Assembly (NCBI RefSeq): GCF_030209835.1
Contig: NZ_JARVRF010000024.1
Coordinates: forward strand, 62,001-126,000
Length of the DNA stretch: 64,000 nucleotides
Direction of reading: 5' to 3'
Origin: Arthrobacter sp. efr-133-R2A-120
GTDB taxonomy: Bacteria > Actinomycetota > Actinomycetes > Actinomycetales > Micrococcaceae
A program made the translations under genes and the position numbers. The notes beneath the pieces are model-generated. The model did not search any database, was not told where the DNA came from, and saw nothing but the letters and a program-made list of their open reading frames with translations. Numbering within the stretch: position 1 is the stretch's first letter; each line of letters opens with the position of its first letter. This document shows positions 25,511 to 35,005 of this stretch, piece after piece.

Positions 25511-26638
25511 TTAGTTGGCCACACGGGCGGTGAGGCGGCTCATGAGGGCGCGCCGGATCCGCTGGGCTGGTTGTTCGACCGCCACGCAGCTCAGGAAACC
25601 GAGGGGCCAGGACGCCATGAGAGCGAGCGCAGCAAACCCGAGCACGGGAAAATGTGATGGCACGTGGGCTGCGGCGAGGAGCTGTTGGATCGGCCATCCG
25701 TAGATGTAGATCCCGTAGGAGATGTCGTAGCGGGACCCGATAGCGGACGCGCTGCCGATTGAACCGATCGACAGGATGAGATACGCAAACGGCAGTGGGG
25801 CGAGGGCTGTACCGTAGCCCGTGGCGAGGGCGCCCCAGACGGCGAGTGCGGCGAGAATGCCTGGCGCCGCACCGACGCGGACTCTGTGCCTCTGGGTGGC
25901 AAGGAGGGATCCCGCCATGAAGATCGCGAGCAACGGGAGGACGAACTCGGTGCGGTTCGGCCCGAAGCCGCCTGCGAGGAGCTTTCCGAAGACCGCTCCC
26001 GTGGATGCGGCAAAAAGCAGGAATATTGCAGTGGCCGCGCCTCGCCTGCTCTCCGGAATCCTACGGAGCAGGAACACGATCACGGCGATGATGACGTAGC
26101 AGAACCCCTCCCAGGTGAGAGTCCATAGGGGGCCGTTCCAGTCAAAGCGGTCGTTGTTGCCCCAGAGGGACGTCCCGATGGCGGGTGTGTCCATAACGCC
26201 GATGCTGAGTGCCAGGGCCGAGCCGAGGAAGGTCAACGCTCCGCGCGGGTCGTAGGTCCCGTGCGTCAGGAGGGCGCCAAGCGGTGCGGCCACGAAGGCA
26301 ACAGCAAGCGCGGCGACCACGAGGGCCGGATAGATGCGGGTGAGTCGGGCCGCGGCGTACTCCAGCACTGTGGCCGAGCGTTCGGCGCTGACGGTAATGA
26401 GATAGCCGGAGATGGCGAAGAAGCCCATGACGCCTGCGGTGCCAAGCTTGATCCCGTAAAGCGAGGGTTCCGGGCCGTAGCCGCCTAGCCACCAGGAGTG
26501 GGAGACGATCACGGCTGCTGCGAAGACCAAGCGCACGGCGTTCAGCGAGTTTCGTCCGGAGCCCAGTGCGCGACCCAGGGTACGGGCACCGAGTATGGCC
26601 AGGCTTGGACGGTCCACGGCTGTCGTTGGGGTCTTCAT
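25511..26638 (-). CDS. Acyltransferase family 3 membrane protein
   Basis: A 375-residue polytopic membrane protein of the Acyl_transf_3 (OafA/NolL-like) family, with about ten hydrophobic segments. Typical features are the N-terminal NSLNAVRLVFAAAVIVSHSW (conserved His), GFFAISGYLITVSAERS with the FxxSGY motif, and SYGIYIYGWPIQQLL near the C-terminus. These enzymes transfer acyl groups, often acetyl, to sugars of exopolysaccharides or lipids at the membrane. It is downstream of the levanase promoter but on the same strand and preceded by its own 150-bp region (26639-26789). A link to extracellular fructan is possible but unsupported. Confidence 0.88.
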   Translation of the reverse strand: MKTPTTAVDRPSLAILGARTLGRALGSGRNSLNAVRLVFAAAVIVSHSWWLGGYGPEPSLYGIKLGTAGVMGFFAISGYLITVSAERSATVLEYAAARLTRIYPALVVAALAVAFVAAPLGALLTHGTYDPRGALTFLGSALALSIGVMDTPAIGTSLWGNNDRFDWNGPLWTLTWEGFCYVIIAVIVFLLRRIPESRRGAATAIFLLFAASTGAVFGKLLAGGFGPNRTEFVLPLLAIFMAGSLLATQRHRVRVGAAPGILAALAVWGALATGYGTALAPLPFAYLILSIGSIGSASAIGSRYDISYGIYIYGWPIQQLLAAAHVPSHFPVLGFAALALMASWPLGFLSCVAVEQPAQRIRRALMSRLTARVAN

Positions 26639-26789
26639 GGGCGGGTCATTTCTTTTTTGGGCTCAGAGGCTGTTGGGCAACCTTCTTGAGTGTGACCTGG
26701 CTAACATTTCATCTGAATCTACACGAGTAGATCTGTAGGGGTCAAGCAACTTTACCTTCGTCCCGGTTCTCGTGCGAAACAATGAGTAG

Positions 26790-27281
26790 ATGGGGGAACT
26801 GTCAAGGCTTTCGCTTAGGGGACGCCCATCCCGGACCTTTGGGCTGGGCGTGGTTTGTGCAGTCCTGACTCTAGGTGCGGCGTCGGGATGTGCATCACCT
26901 CAAGGCCAACCGCCTTGCTTGCCTCCAAAATTTTCCGTAAATCCCGAGGTCGCAAAGGTGGGTGACGAGCTAACCACCAGCGCCCCCGACGCCCAGTGCA
27001 ATCCGCGCTACGGTGCCAATGCTCTTGTCGAACTCAAAGTTACGGACGCTGCTGGTATCAAACTCGTCGACAAGACGGCGCCAATGAGTGACAAGGGCGG
27101 CTTCACTTTCACGTTTGTCCTCCCGAAAGGTGCCGCCCCAGGAGAGGCAAAGGTAGTCGCCATGCCTCACAACATCGACTGGTGTGATGACACGGGACAC
27201 AACAACCGCGTGAGCGGCAACGCCACTTTGCAGCGCGCTTCCTGTGCTGTCCCAGAGAAATCGTTCAACGTAACACCCTAG
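26790..27281 (+). CDS. Putative lipoprotein, unknown function
   Basis: A 163-residue predicted lipoprotein. The N-terminus is basic, then hydrophobic (FGLGVVCAVLTLGAASGC), with LGAASGC as a fair lipobox placing the lipidated Cys at about residue 34. The mature part contains CLPPKFSVNPEVAKVGDELT and FTFVLPKGAAPGEAKVVA, which read as a single immunoglobulin-like beta-sandwich, with several cysteines that could form disulfides. I do not recognise a family. It stands alone. It would be anchored on the outer face of the cell membrane. Confidence 0.7.
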   Translation: MGELSRLSLRGRPSRTFGLGVVCAVLTLGAASGCASPQGQPPCLPPKFSVNPEVAKVGDELTTSAPDAQCNPRYGANALVELKVTDAAGIKLVDKTAPMSDKGGFTFTFVLPKGAAPGEAKVVAMPHNIDWCDDTGHNNRVSGNATLQRASCAVPEKSFNVTP

Positions 27282-27300
27282 TCGCGCGCGACAGCCACCC

Positions 27301-27858
27301 TCAATCAGCCCGTCGATAGTGCAAGGCGACCGCGCCGTTGCTGAGCGGCTGCGCCGCGATCAGGTCGAGGCGTCGGGTGCTAGGCAGTCCGCCCTGGTAC
27401 AGGGTAGGACCGTGGCCGGCAATCCTGGGATGAACAAGGAACTTGTACTCGTCAATCAGATTCAGTTGGTCCAGCCCTGTCGCAAGTTTGCCGCTGCCGA
27501 CGAGCACCCCGCCGGGAGTCGCATCCTTGAGATCCTGCACCGCCGTGCGCAGGTCGCCGACGACGTGGTGGCTGTTGGTCCACGGGAAGTCGCTTCGCGT
27601 CGACGACACAACGTACTTCGGCTTGGCCTCCAGCTTGAGCGCCCACTCGCGCATCGCAGGCGGCGCGTCCTCGTCGCCGCGGGCGACCGCTGGCCAGTAG
27701 CTCTCCATCATCTCGTAGGTGGTGCGGCCCCAGAGCATTGCGCCCCCCTCGTCCATGAGGCGGGTGAAGTAGGCGTGCGTCTCGTCGTCGGCGATGCCTT
27801 CCTGGTGGTCAACGCAACCATCCAGGGTGACGTTGATGCTGAACGTTAGGAGACCCAT
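27301..27858 (-). CDS. Dihydrofolate reductase family protein (RibD C-terminal-like)
   Basis: A 185-residue RibD_C/DHFR-like protein. It shows LTFSINVTLDGCVDHQEGIA at the start, GAMLWGRTTYEMMESYWPAV (the conserved GRxTYE element), KYVVSSTRSDFPWTNSH and PGGVLVGSGKLATGLDQLNL, with HPRIAGHGPTLYQGGL near the end. Proteins of this type are probable NADPH-dependent reductases. It is convergent with the lipoprotein gene and distinct from the longer family member at 6530-7171. Confidence 0.85.
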   Translation of the reverse strand: MGLLTFSINVTLDGCVDHQEGIADDETHAYFTRLMDEGGAMLWGRTTYEMMESYWPAVARGDEDAPPAMREWALKLEAKPKYVVSSTRSDFPWTNSHHVVGDLRTAVQDLKDATPGGVLVGSGKLATGLDQLNLIDEYKFLVHPRIAGHGPTLYQGGLPSTRRLDLIAAQPLSNGAVALHYRRAD

Positions 27859-28050
27859 ACGATGATTCTAGGCCGCCCACTTAACGACGCCTCAACTATC
27901 ACCGCCTTGCCACGGAGGGTATTCGCTGGACTAGTTAACGGGTAGCACGGCGGGCTCTCCTCTACTCAATTCCGTGCAAGGATGCGCAGGTCTTCATTCG
28001 AGTAGCGGAACCTCTAGTATTTTGTCCAGTCGAGCGCCTTAATCCTTGCT

Positions 28051-28971
28051 ATGAACAAGGTGAACAGCTGGATCGAGTTACTCGGCGGCTGGTGTTTGGG
28101 GCGGCGTCCAAGGACGTCGGATACTCGGCACATGATCGGATCATGGGCGGCAAAAGCGATGCTTAGCTTCATCGTATTTGAGTGGGTCGTTCAGCTTGGG
28201 TGGAAAGGCAATGGAACCTACAGCTACGCATCGAACTACGTCAGCGACCTCGGCGCGGTACATTGCGACGACATCGGCAACCCTGCCCGCTACGTGTGTT
28301 CTCCGTCCTTCGCTGCGATGGATCTGGCTCTTATCTTCATCGGCGTGAACGTCGTCGTAGCGGCCTGTCTCATCACTTCACCGGTGCTCTGGATTGCAGC
28401 ACATGCCGGCGACCTTGATGACGCGTACAAGGCGTTACGCCGGGACAAAACTGACGGCAAGATTCGAATGCAGCCCACCGGTTTTGCCAAAGCAACGACA
28501 ACCATCATTCGTTGGTCGCTCGCCGTTACCGGGCTGGCTATTTTCGCAATCGGCGTCTTCCCCGAAGACTATCCAAATGCAGGCCACACTATTGGCATCC
28601 ACGACCCCGCCGTCGTCATTCTGTCGTTGGGTATCTTCGTAACGCTCGTCTCGATCGGCGTGCTCTGGTTCAGGCGGACCGACGCAAGCCTTTGGTTTTT
28701 CGGACTGGCCATCGTCGCTGGCGTATCGGGATTGTTGATGCTGCTCACCGGCGGTAAAACCGAATTCTCAGGCATTTTTGAGCGTGGCGTCATCTACGCG
28801 TTCATTGCTGGCCTGGCCATCCTTGGCTTCATGGTCAGCTCCGCGGCCCATCATGAGCGCGTTGGCCACCTTCAGCCGCGACCAGCCACAAGGCCGCTAT
28901 GGGGGCCTCGCCAGGCCGAGCGGCTTGTCGCACCGTTCAGGCGGCGTCACGCGACCGTACTCGAGATTTAG
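28051..28971 (+). CDS. DUF998 family membrane protein
   Basis: A predicted polytopic membrane protein of 306 residues (or 279 if the ATG at 28132, MIGSWAAKAM, is used; neither has a strong Shine-Dalgarno sequence). After the first helix comes YSYASNYVSDLGA, the conserved N(Y)VSDLG motif of DUF998. Further helices follow at roughly residues 95-115, 150-175, 190-210, 215-235 and 245-270. FPEDYPNAGHTIGIHD is another family-like loop (FP..G..H..H). The function is unknown. It is the last backbone gene before the element boundary at 29.2 kb. Confidence 0.75.
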   Translation: MNKVNSWIELLGGWCLGRRPRTSDTRHMIGSWAAKAMLSFIVFEWVVQLGWKGNGTYSYASNYVSDLGAVHCDDIGNPARYVCSPSFAAMDLALIFIGVNVVVAACLITSPVLWIAAHAGDLDDAYKALRRDKTDGKIRMQPTGFAKATTTIIRWSLAVTGLAIFAIGVFPEDYPNAGHTIGIHDPAVVILSLGIFVTLVSIGVLWFRRTDASLWFFGLAIVAGVSGLLMLLTGGKTEFSGIFERGVIYAFIAGLAILGFMVSSAAHHERVGHLQPRPATRPLWGPRQAERLVAPFRRRHATVLEI

Positions 28972-29197
28972 CAGTCGACCATGCTGCGGGAACCCGCACC
29001 TCGTTGGCGAGTCTTGCAGCGGGCCCGGAACGCGGGGTAACGACCAGGATGATCCACCGGGCGGACCCATGTCTGCTCTGGCTCGCTTCGAACATCGACA
29101 CCTGACATCACGCAGACCTGAATCGGGAGGCTACCGCCCAACGCGTAGCCGCCACGTCAACATCGCCGACGCGGGCGCGACCAGTTTCGAGAAGCAG
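28972..29197. other. No gene recognised
   Basis: I see no convincing coding region in this stretch between the DUF998 gene and the terminator at 29198. A plus-strand frame here continues to a stop near 29248 but has no family resemblance. Confidence 0.4.
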
Positions 29198-29223
29198 AAA
29201 ACCCCCGGATTTCCGGGGGTTTT
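29198..29223 (-). terminator. Rho-independent-type terminator of the former tRNA-Ser
   Basis: AAAACCCCCGGA, TT, TCCGGGGGTTTT is a 12-bp perfect inverted repeat with A/T tracts on both sides, so it can terminate in either direction. It lies 3 bp beyond the 3' end of the tRNA-Ser fragment (minus strand), exactly where a tRNA terminator is expected. Confidence 0.8.
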
Positions 29224-29226
29224 CTT

Positions 29227-29249
29227 TGGCGGTGACGGTGGGATTTGAA
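29227..29249 (-). other. 23-bp 3' fragment of tRNA-Ser, probable att site of the element
   Basis: Read on the minus strand, the 23 bases are TTCAAATCCCACC followed by GTCACCGCCA. That is the T-loop, the 3' side of the T-stem, the 3' strand of a GGTGACG/CGTCACC acceptor stem and GCCA, as I recall it from actinobacterial tRNA-Ser genes. Immediately upstream of this the sequence no longer forms a T-stem (AAGGT instead of the expected GTGGG-type partner), so the tRNA is truncated here. This is the pattern left when an element inserts into a tRNA 3' end, with the intact copy expected at the far end. The tRNA identity is from memory, not a search. Confidence 0.6.
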
Positions 29250-29332
29250 ACCTTTTCAGTCCTAATCAGGGCATGAAAAATCCCTAGAATTCAAGGATTT
29301 TGGTTACCTCAAATCACCCGTTTTTACATCGG

Positions 29333-29355
29333 ATGTGCCCAAAATGTGCCCAAAA
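29333..29355 (+). repeat. Left copy of a 23-bp GTGCCCAAAA repeat (possible integrase arm site)
   Basis: The 23 bases are two units of TGTGCCCAAAA and are identical to 61730-61752 at the 3' end of the integrase gene. A further partial unit (AGTGCCCAC) follows here. They lie about 85 bp inside the tRNA-Ser fragment. Repeated short motifs near att sites are typical arm-type binding sites of tyrosine integrases; the assignment is inference. Confidence 0.6.
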
Positions 29356-29680
29356 AGTGCCCACGGCCGTGGGCTTTGATGGAGGCCCCAGCGGCGCTGA
29401 ATCGCACCGCTTCCAAACCGACGGATCACGTTCGAAAGGGAAGGGCTTCGCCAATAGCTGCCGTTCCCGCGGAGCGAGCCCCGATATCTCGTGCGTGCCG
29501 TCCACGTGGGCTTTTGTAAGAGGCATCAAATGGGATACGACCGATGGGCTCCAAAGCATCGACTCTGAGCACGGTCATTTCCGCTGACGTGAGATTCCTT
29601 CGCTTCTCGTTATTGAAAGGATTCCACTTTCTGAGCGGGTCGGCATCTTCGGCCAGCGATGGGAAGTATGACTTCTAACT
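29356..29680. other. Left end of the element, no gene recognised
   Basis: This stretch between the repeat at 29333 and the relaxase stop codon has no frame that I can connect to a protein family. It is probably non-coding att-flanking DNA. Confidence 0.4.
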
Positions 29681-32600
29681 TTAGATCCGCAGTCCCATGT
29701 CCCGTGTCGAAGGGGACGGCTGGTAAGGGTCCACCGCTGCCGTGGCGGGGCTGGTGCGGGAGTGGATAACAGTGGAGAGTTTCGTCTGGAGCCGTTGGCG
29801 CTGGTTTTGCCTGTCTGGTTCCTCCCAGCTGACTGGGGTTCCGAGCGGGTTGGCGTTGTCGGTGATGGCCCAGCGATCCCGGTAGATGAGGACCTCCTGC
29901 AGCGCTCGCCGTCGCCGGTCCGGGTCCGGGATCTTCTGGAGTTGCGATGCCAGGTCTTGCACCCATGGTTCTTGGCTGGTGGGGATGCGTGCGGCCACGA
30001 GTCTGGCGCGGTGGCGGATGCGTTGTTCGACTTGGGTAATGAGGTTGCTCAGGTCTGGCCGGTTGCTGGGGCACCGGACGAGCCCTTCGGGTGCTGCGTG
30101 GAGGTTGGCGGCGGTGCGTAGCCGGTGGTGGATGATGGCCGTGAGGTCGCGGACTTCGCCGTGGGGCGTCATTGCGTTGAGCACTTCGTGCTCGGCCATG
30201 TTCCGGTCATGTGCTGCCAGACGCTTCCAGGCGGCGACGGCGGGGCCCCATGCCGGGGAGCGCCGCAGATCCCCGGCCGGACCGGGGGAGTTGGTGGTGA
30301 GGAAATCGGTGAGGTCGTCGTCGGCGGCGAGTTGGGTGAGGTAGTCGTGCTCGGCGGCGAGCTGGTGGAGGGTATCGGTGCTGTCCTGGAGTTCCTGCCG
30401 GGTTTCGTGTGCGGTGTGTTCGGCGCCCTCTGTGGCGAGGACCTGGCCGAGGATCTCCGGCCAGCCAGGCAGGCCGGCCGGATCAATCCGTTCGTCCGCG
30501 TCGGTATCGGGTTCGACGATGTAGGCGGTGTTGGTGGTCCGGCCGCGGGTCATGCCGACGTAGAACAGTTCGCGGGTGAGCCTGCCTTCGGTGACGACGA
30601 TGTGCCCGGTGTCGACGGTGATTCCCTGCGCCCGGTGCGCTGTGGTTGCGTACCCCAATTCCGTAAACCCGGAGAGATAGTTCCGGTCAAGGTTGATGGT
30701 GGCGCCGGTGTCTTTTCTGACGCAGGGCACGCTGCCGGCTTCGGTGGGGGGTGCGGTGATGGTCAGGAGGGTGCCGTTGCGGATGAACCCGCCCAGGCTG
30801 TCCCTGATCCTTCGGTCGTTGCGACGGGCCAGGATCACGTCCCCGCACCCGGCAGTGAGGCCGTCGGCCAGGGGCACGGTGTGGCGGGTGTCAACGGCTC
30901 CAGTGGCGGCCCGGTCTTCCTGGGCGCGCCGGTTGAGGACGGTCACGGTGTCATTGTCCGCGGCGATGAGGATGGAGGCCAGCCCTGCTTTCTCGTCGGC
31001 GGCCCATCCCGCGTAGGCTGCCTCCATCATCCGGTGCTCGTTTCCCGCCTGGATCCGGCCGTGTCGCTGGTACTCCAGGATCCCGTCCCAGTTCCCTGCC
31101 CGCAGGTGGAGCGATGCGGCGCTTTCCCAGGCGTGGGTGAAGCGGTGCAGTGAGGTCAGCCGCACGGCCCGGCCGGTGCGGTCTAACCAGCCGAGCATCC
31201 CGCCGGCGTCGATGGAGTCCAGCTGGGCAGGGTCACCGACCAGCACCAGTTTCGCCCCGGCCGCGGACGCCATCGCGGTGAGGGCGGCGAGCTGGTAGGT
31301 GGGGACCATCGACGCTTCGTCGATGATGACGAGCTGGCCGGGGTGGAGCTGCCAGCGGGCGTGTTCGGCGGCGACGGTGGCGAGGACCTGCGCCGCCTGC
31401 CGCCGCCGCTTCTGAGTCGGGCCACTGACCAGGGGGTGTTCCAGGGCGTGTTCGGCGAGGAGGTAGCGGCGGGCGCGGTTGGCTGCTCCGGGGCCGTTGG
31501 ATTCGTAGAGCCATTTCGTCACGTTCTCCGCTTCGAGTCCCAGCGCGTCGCCGAGGACGTCGGCGGACACGGCGGCCGGGGCGAGGGCGACCACGCTGCG
31601 GGGGCCGTGGACCTGTTGCCAGCCGTCGCTGACGGCTTTCATGGTGGCGGTCTTCCCTGCCCCGGCCGGGCCGGTGACCGCGTCCAGGCGGCGCCAGCTG
31701 GTCAGGATCTGGAGGGCGGCGTCCTGCTGGTCCGCGAACAGGACGGACCCGGCACTGCGGGGCGTGGCGGTGACGGCGTCGACGGCGTCCCAGGGCTCCA
31801 GACCGGGCGCGTCGGTGGCGTGGCTGGCGGCCATGATGGCTTCCTCGTCGGCGAGGATGCGGGTGTTGGTGAAGACCGTTCCGGTGACCGGGTCGAAAAC
31901 CGTGTGCCCGTCCGTGGCGAGATCAGCCAAGGCGTTCTCCGGGGCGATGTACCGGTGGTCGTTGAGGGGGACGGAGAACGTCTGGGCGTCGTCGGCAAGG
32001 GCTTCGATCATCGCTGTGCGTTCGGCGGGGCTGGCCATCCGGATGTCGGCGCAGACGCGTTCGGCCTCGGCGAGCAGATTCCACCGGTTCCAGGTGGCGC
32101 GTTTTTGGGCGACGAGGTCCATGACCAGCTGCCCGGTGACGTGCCGCCATTCCGGGGACAGGTCCGCACTCGTGAGGGGTCGGGTGCGGGACTGGTGGAC
32201 AGTGGCGGTTATCAAGCGTTCCGGCGTGCAGCCAAGGCTTTCGGCCCGGCGGCGCCAGGACGTAAGCCGCTCGGTCAATGGTACGGGTTGGGCGTCCTTG
32301 GCCGTCCGGGTGGAGAGGGTGGCCTGCTGCCGCAGCTTCAGGACGGTGGCGTCGGAGGGATTGGTCCCGTGTTCGAGATTCCAGAGCCGGACTAGCCGGT
32401 CCTTCTCGAGTTCGATGATCCGTGCCCGGGCGGAGAACTCCGTGATCAGCCCGGCATCGATCCCGGATAGCTCGCGGCTGGGGTTGCGTTCGACCGAGGC
32501 CGGTGCCCGCAGCTCGGTCTCGGTTCCCAGGCTGCGCCGCAGCTCGTCGAAGAGCAGGCCGTTGTAGTGCTCACTGGCCGCGACCACCGCCTTGTATAGG

Positions 32601-33235
32601 GTTCGGGAATCGAGAGTGGCCCACGCCCCGTCGCTCGTTCGTTGAACGCGGTTGGCGACGACCAGGTGGGTGTGCAGTTGCGGATCGCCGGCCCGGGATT
32701 CCCAATGATCAAACGCTGCGGCGATGGCTCCGCGGACCGGGACGTGCGCCACGCCGCTGCGGCCGGTCCGGGTGCCGATGGCCCGGCGCTCGAGCCAGAT
32801 CAGGGTGTCCTGCATGGCGCGGTGATGCGCCGCCAACACCTGATCCCGGACGTCTTGTGGGCTGAGGGCCCACAGGACCGAGACTGACTTCGGAACGCTG
32901 AATGTCAGGTCGAACCCGGCGACTGGGTGACGCGTTGATGTTCCGTCCCTGCCGGGCCCTGCCGGGGCGGTGGCCCGCCGCCCGTGCCGGCGGCCCAGCG
33001 GCTCACCGGTGACCGGATGCAGTGCTCCTTCGAAGACTGACTTCGCCGAATCATCCGTCAGGACAGTGCCGGGGAAAAGGCCAATACCGTCGATGCCGCT
33101 GCCCAGCCAGGTCCCGGCCGGGTTCCCGGACTTCGTGTAGTAGTCCGTCAGATCGCGCACGGTCACATCACCATGCGCCGTGGTCTTCAGCAGGTACTTC
33201 ACCCCGGCATCCGCAGACAGCCGGGCAATGGACAT
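29681..33235 (-). CDS. MobF/TrwC-family relaxase with C-terminal helicase domain
   Basis: A roughly 1184-residue conjugative relaxase-helicase. The N-terminal relaxase has the catalytic Tyr region DLTDYYTKSGNPAG, FDLTFSVPKSVSVLWAL, and the metal-binding three-His motif DPQLHTHLVVANRV. The middle holds a RecD2/TraI-like helicase: Walker A VTGPAGAGKTATMKAV, Walker B LVIIDEASMVPTYQL, LVLVGDPAQLDSIDAGG and the late VTEGRLTRELFYVGMTRG. It nicks oriT and unwinds the transferred strand. I place the start at the ATG at 33235 (MSIARLSADAG), since relaxases begin about ten residues before YLLKTTAHGDV; the frame is open 42 codons further. No T4SS genes are visible, so the element is probably mobilised by another. 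Confidence 0.93.
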   Translation of the reverse strand: MSIARLSADAGVKYLLKTTAHGDVTVRDLTDYYTKSGNPAGTWLGSGIDGIGLFPGTVLTDDSAKSVFEGALHPVTGEPLGRRHGRRATAPAGPGRDGTSTRHPVAGFDLTFSVPKSVSVLWALSPQDVRDQVLAAHHRAMQDTLIWLERRAIGTRTGRSGVAHVPVRGAIAAAFDHWESRAGDPQLHTHLVVANRVQRTSDGAWATLDSRTLYKAVVAASEHYNGLLFDELRRSLGTETELRAPASVERNPSRELSGIDAGLITEFSARARIIELEKDRLVRLWNLEHGTNPSDATVLKLRQQATLSTRTAKDAQPVPLTERLTSWRRRAESLGCTPERLITATVHQSRTRPLTSADLSPEWRHVTGQLVMDLVAQKRATWNRWNLLAEAERVCADIRMASPAERTAMIEALADDAQTFSVPLNDHRYIAPENALADLATDGHTVFDPVTGTVFTNTRILADEEAIMAASHATDAPGLEPWDAVDAVTATPRSAGSVLFADQQDAALQILTSWRRLDAVTGPAGAGKTATMKAVSDGWQQVHGPRSVVALAPAAVSADVLGDALGLEAENVTKWLYESNGPGAANRARRYLLAEHALEHPLVSGPTQKRRRQAAQVLATVAAEHARWQLHPGQLVIIDEASMVPTYQLAALTAMASAAGAKLVLVGDPAQLDSIDAGGMLGWLDRTGRAVRLTSLHRFTHAWESAASLHLRAGNWDGILEYQRHGRIQAGNEHRMMEAAYAGWAADEKAGLASILIAADNDTVTVLNRRAQEDRAATGAVDTRHTVPLADGLTAGCGDVILARRNDRRIRDSLGGFIRNGTLLTITAPPTEAGSVPCVRKDTGATINLDRNYLSGFTELGYATTAHRAQGITVDTGHIVVTEGRLTRELFYVGMTRGRTTNTAYIVEPDTDADERIDPAGLPGWPEILGQVLATEGAEHTAHETRQELQDSTDTLHQLAAEHDYLTQLAADDDLTDFLTTNSPGPAGDLRRSPAWGPAVAAWKRLAAHDRNMAEHEVLNAMTPHGEVRDLTAIIHHRLRTAANLHAAPEGLVRCPSNRPDLSNLITQVEQRIRHRARLVAARIPTSQEPWVQDLASQLQKIPDPDRRRRALQEVLIYRDRWAITDNANPLGTPVSWEEPDRQNQRQRLQTKLSTVIHSRTSPATAAVDPYQPSPSTRDMGLRI

Positions 33236-33498
33236 CGTCACCGCAATGCCACGGGAACACCCGCGCAATGCGGGCAGGCACCGAACTCGGGGCATGAGGT
33301 GGTGATGTTGTTTCGTCGTTGCTTCACCCCCCTTCATCGTCCGCAACGGGCTCGGGGACATGACTACCGGCGGTCTGTCACCTTTCCGTCAACAGGTGGC
33401 ACCCGCTTGGATGCCAGACGTGTAGCTCATGCGGGAGTATCTTCCGCGGGCCGAGGGGTGAGAATTGGGGTGCCGCTTGGTGACGTCTATTCACATTG

Positions 33499-33860
33499 GT
33501 GCGGGTGAGCCCGTAGACGTGTATGACGCGGGGTCCGTGGGTGAGCCGGATTGTTGCCGTAGAGCAGTGCGCCACGAGGCGCTGTTTGTTACGAATGGAG
33601 GTGGGAGACCTTCGTCGCTTCGCCGTCGTAGCGGCGGGGTGAAGCTGGAGGCAGCCGTTCTCGGGGATCACCGAGAGCCGGTGGGAGCAGCCTCGACAAA
33701 GTCGGGCCGATTCAGGACTGCCGGATGGGTCGGGTCCGGTGAGCGAGACGGGAAGGTATACGAGAGGAACCGGTGTCGTTACGCCTCTTGAGGCAACGCC
33801 AGCTCCAACCCGGTGGATGTGGGCTGGTATGCGGTGCACGCCCGCCCCTCATTTCGGGTG
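33499..33860 (+). ncRNA. Group II intron fragment (5' domain I region), no reverse transcriptase
   Basis: The segment starts with GTGCGGGTGAGCCC, matching the GTGYG 5' end of group II introns. At 33744-33770 it contains CGAGACGGGAAGGTATACGA followed by GAGGAACCG, a strongly conserved domain I stretch of bacterial group II introns as I recall it. There is no reverse transcriptase/maturase frame downstream; the next gene starts at 34051. I cannot place a domain V, so it looks truncated. The right boundary given is approximate. The rest of 33236-34050 has no recognisable gene, though GGACTCCTGG...CCAGGAGTCC near 33865-33902 forms a hairpin. Confidence 0.55.
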
Positions 33861-34050
33861 GGGGACTCCTGGTCGGGTTTGCTTTTCGCGGCCAGGAGTC
33901 CACGGTGAAAGTCTGCGGCGTAGCCGTGGCGATGCCTTAGGGTAGGGCCGGGTGCCTGGTAAGCCTCGGCAGAGCCTTAGAGCGATTGCTGTGCGCCAAT
34001 TATCGGTTCCGTGCCGGTGGATTGCGGCGCCTATTTGAACAGGGGGACAT

Positions 34051-34935
34051 GTGGTTCGACCAAAGAAGAGGCAAACAACGACTAGAAAGATGTCACCTCG
34101 CCTCAGTGAAGAAGCGAAGGCTTCGATGACAGCCGTCGGCAAACTAATTGAACTTCAGGCTCAAGTCATTGAGCGCGCCCGGCGGGATACGTTGCGTCAT
34201 AACCCTCCATCTGAACTGGGCAGGTTTGACCGTGCTGTTTTTGAGCGTGCGGTCTCGGTTCTTCATGCCGTCTACGTACTAGCTGCAGCAGGGCACTGGG
34301 AAACGGCCAACGCGCCCGTGCGCCAGCTGTTCGAATTGTTGGTCAACATGGAGTATTTAGTTTCATGCCCGGACCGGGAGTTAGCGGCTATCAGGTTCAT
34401 GCAGTTCGGATCCCTGCAGGAGGCCCTCGGCATTCTCGGAGAGCTGGAGCTCGCACACGCCAGGGGCAGGAAGATACCTGTGGCCCGCCTGTTGCAGGCA
34501 AAATCTGCTTTGGACAACCCGGATTATGCACAGTTCAAGACCACCGGCGCGAACGGGCAGACAAGATGGGCGAAGTCATGGAGCGGCAAGAATATTCGTG
34601 AGTTATCTGCCGCATCTCCGAGCGAACTGCGAATGGTCAACTACCAGACCTTGTTCTCCACCTGGTCGGAGCAGGCGCACGCTGCCCCAGGCGCTCTGGT
34701 ACGCGGCATCATCTCGAGTGTGTTCCCCGAGCGTCCATACCTAAGTGACGAAGCGGCGGAGACTGAAGCTGTTGTGGCGATGAGCATCGTCCAATTCCTC
34801 GAGCTATGGAAGCTCCTGCCACAAGCCCCTGAATTGGAAGAATCTGTCCGCAGCGAATGGCTCATCCGCTTGCAGGCTTTGATGGCTATACGCCGGGCCG
34901 ACGGTGGCCCCCTGCTGATCGAGATGGAATTTTAG
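34051..34935 (+). CDS. DUF5677-like protein
   Basis: A 294-residue helical protein. The central FERAVSVLHAVYVLAAAGHW followed by ETANAPVRQLFELLVNMEYL matches DUF5677, a family seen in accessory regions and defence islands whose function is not known to me. The N-terminus is very basic (MVRPKKRQTTTRK), and the middle contains ALDNPDYAQFKTTGANGQTR and WSGKNIRELSA. The GTG at 34051 follows AGGGGGACA. It stands alone on the plus strand after the intron fragment. Base composition drops visibly from here to about 45.7 kb, as for the adjacent methyltransferase operon. Confidence 0.65.
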   Translation: MVRPKKRQTTTRKMSPRLSEEAKASMTAVGKLIELQAQVIERARRDTLRHNPPSELGRFDRAVFERAVSVLHAVYVLAAAGHWETANAPVRQLFELLVNMEYLVSCPDRELAAIRFMQFGSLQEALGILGELELAHARGRKIPVARLLQAKSALDNPDYAQFKTTGANGQTRWAKSWSGKNIRELSAASPSELRMVNYQTLFSTWSEQAHAAPGALVRGIISSVFPERPYLSDEAAETEAVVAMSIVQFLELWKLLPQAPELEESVRSEWLIRLQALMAIRRADGGPLLIEMEF

Positions 34936-35005
34936 GTTCGGAGGACCCGTTGTACGACCTTTGGTTTCGTTGCCGAACACGAGAGGAACTTGGGGAAAGG
35001 GAAAC

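Noticed and set aside
29300..29587. Frame at the left end reading MCPKCAQKVPTA
   Set aside because: The zinc-finger-like look comes from the GTGCCCAAAA repeat; there is no ribosome binding site and no domain continues.
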